In this document: positions 5,097 to 5,451 of the stretch, piece by piece
Numbering within the stretch: the first letter of the stretch is position 1
Layout of the letters: each line of letters begins with the position of its first letter
Assembly: GCA_944385265.1 (NCBI GenBank)
Contig: CALWWO010000130.1
Span: 1-5,451, forward strand
Direction: 5' to 3'
Length of the DNA: 5,451 bases
DNA from: an uncultured Oscillospiraceae bacterium
GTDB taxonomy: Bacteria > Bacillota_A > Clostridia > Oscillospirales > Oscillospiraceae
Notes under the pieces: generated by a model
What the model saw: only the letters and a program-made list of their open reading frames with translations
Database searches by the model: none
What the model was told of the DNA's origin: nothing
Translations under genes and position numbers: made by a program

Positions 5097-5451
5097 CTAA
5101 ATATAAAACGCGTTTTCCTTGCGTACGGAACATACGTCTTTAAGCGCGTTGCCGACAGCGGCAAGTCTCTCGGCGCTTATTTCGCGTGCCGATCTTGGAC
5201 ATACGACTATACAGCGCATACAGGAAATACATTTCTCGCCATCGACGCTTTGCGGATCATTTTTATTGATAGCCTGGACCGGACATTTTCTGGCACAGAG
5301 ACCGCATTTGACGCATTTGCCGTTCGGCATGGGAGGCGCGCTTTTGCCGCCGCGTTTTTTATATGGGCGATTACCGGGGATTTCGTGATTGGAGACATCT
5401 CCCGATAAAAGCTTGCTGCGAATTTTTTCGGCAAATCCACAAAGCTGCTCC
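5097..5451 (-). CDS. Flavodoxin/4Fe-4S ferredoxin fusion (EFR1-like), C-terminal part; 5' end outside window
   Basis: The frame stays open to the right edge, so only the last 117 residues are present; the internal ATG at 5330 is not the start. The visible part begins with a helix (FAEKIRSKLLSGD) and the linker IPGNRPYKKRGGK, which in this family follows an N-terminal flavodoxin-like domain. Two [4Fe-4S] motifs follow: C46-V-K-C49-G-L-C52-A-R-K-C56-P and C74-I-S-C77-M-R-C80-I-V-V-C84-P, numbered from the first visible residue. The tail has SVRKENAFYI, like the RKENE-F ending of clostridial EFR1 proteins. It is expected to be a cytosolic electron carrier in an anaerobe, passing electrons between FMN and two clusters; partners are unknown. 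The flavodoxin part is inferred, since it lies outside the window. The DUF2284 gene follows on the same strand. Confidence 0.87.
   Translation of the reverse strand, partial: EQLCGFAEKIRSKLLSGDVSNHEIPGNRPYKKRGGKSAPPMPNGKCVKCGLCARKCPVQAINKNDPQSVDGEKCISCMRCIVVCPRSAREISAERLAAVGNALKDVCSVRKENAFYI

Noticed and set aside
5028..5408. 126-codon plus-strand open frame at the right edge
   Set aside because: It is antisense to the Cys-rich ferredoxin motifs, which are unmistakable on the minus strand.

Overview
The window reads as accessory chromosomal DNA of a low-to-moderate GC Firmicute, most likely a gut-type Clostridia (Oscillospiraceae or Lachnospiraceae). This rests on the protein families present (Lsa/CplR-type ABC-F, DUF2284, flavodoxin-ferredoxin fusion, zinc-ribbon plus Vsr-like protein), strong AGGAGG-like ribosome sites and U-tailed intrinsic terminators. 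The taxonomic call is inference from remembered families, not a search.

Left part (1-1405): the 3' end of a zinc-ribbon protein with a Vsr/PD-(D/E)XK-like tail; about 270 bases with no convincing gene but one near-consensus promoter (548-576); then the C-terminal tRNA-binding domain of methionyl-tRNA synthetase without its catalytic part, closed by a strong terminator. The region between the two genes looks like a junction, where metG was truncated or unrelated DNA was joined to it.

Middle (1485-4364), all on the + strand: a RimJ/RimL-like GNAT acetyltransferase, a GrpB/UPF0157 protein, and an Lsa/CplR-like ABC-F ribosome-protection ATPase. The ABC-F gene has its own promoter at the very end of grpB and a leader of about 225 nt. 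The leader holds a seven-codon leader peptide, two terminator-like hairpins and a perfect palindrome. This is the architecture expected of translation-coupled transcription attenuation induced by ribosome-targeting antibiotics, and it is the most interesting element of the window. A 9-base repeat suggests how the two hairpins could be coupled.

Right part (4414-5451), - strand and convergent with the ABC-F gene: a DUF2284 cysteine-rich predicted metal-binding protein, preceded by the 3' part of a flavodoxin/2x[4Fe-4S] ferredoxin fusion (EFR1-like) that runs off the right edge. The two may be co-transcribed redox or metal proteins. I found no CRISPR array, tRNA, rRNA, intact mobile element or clearly new multi-gene system.
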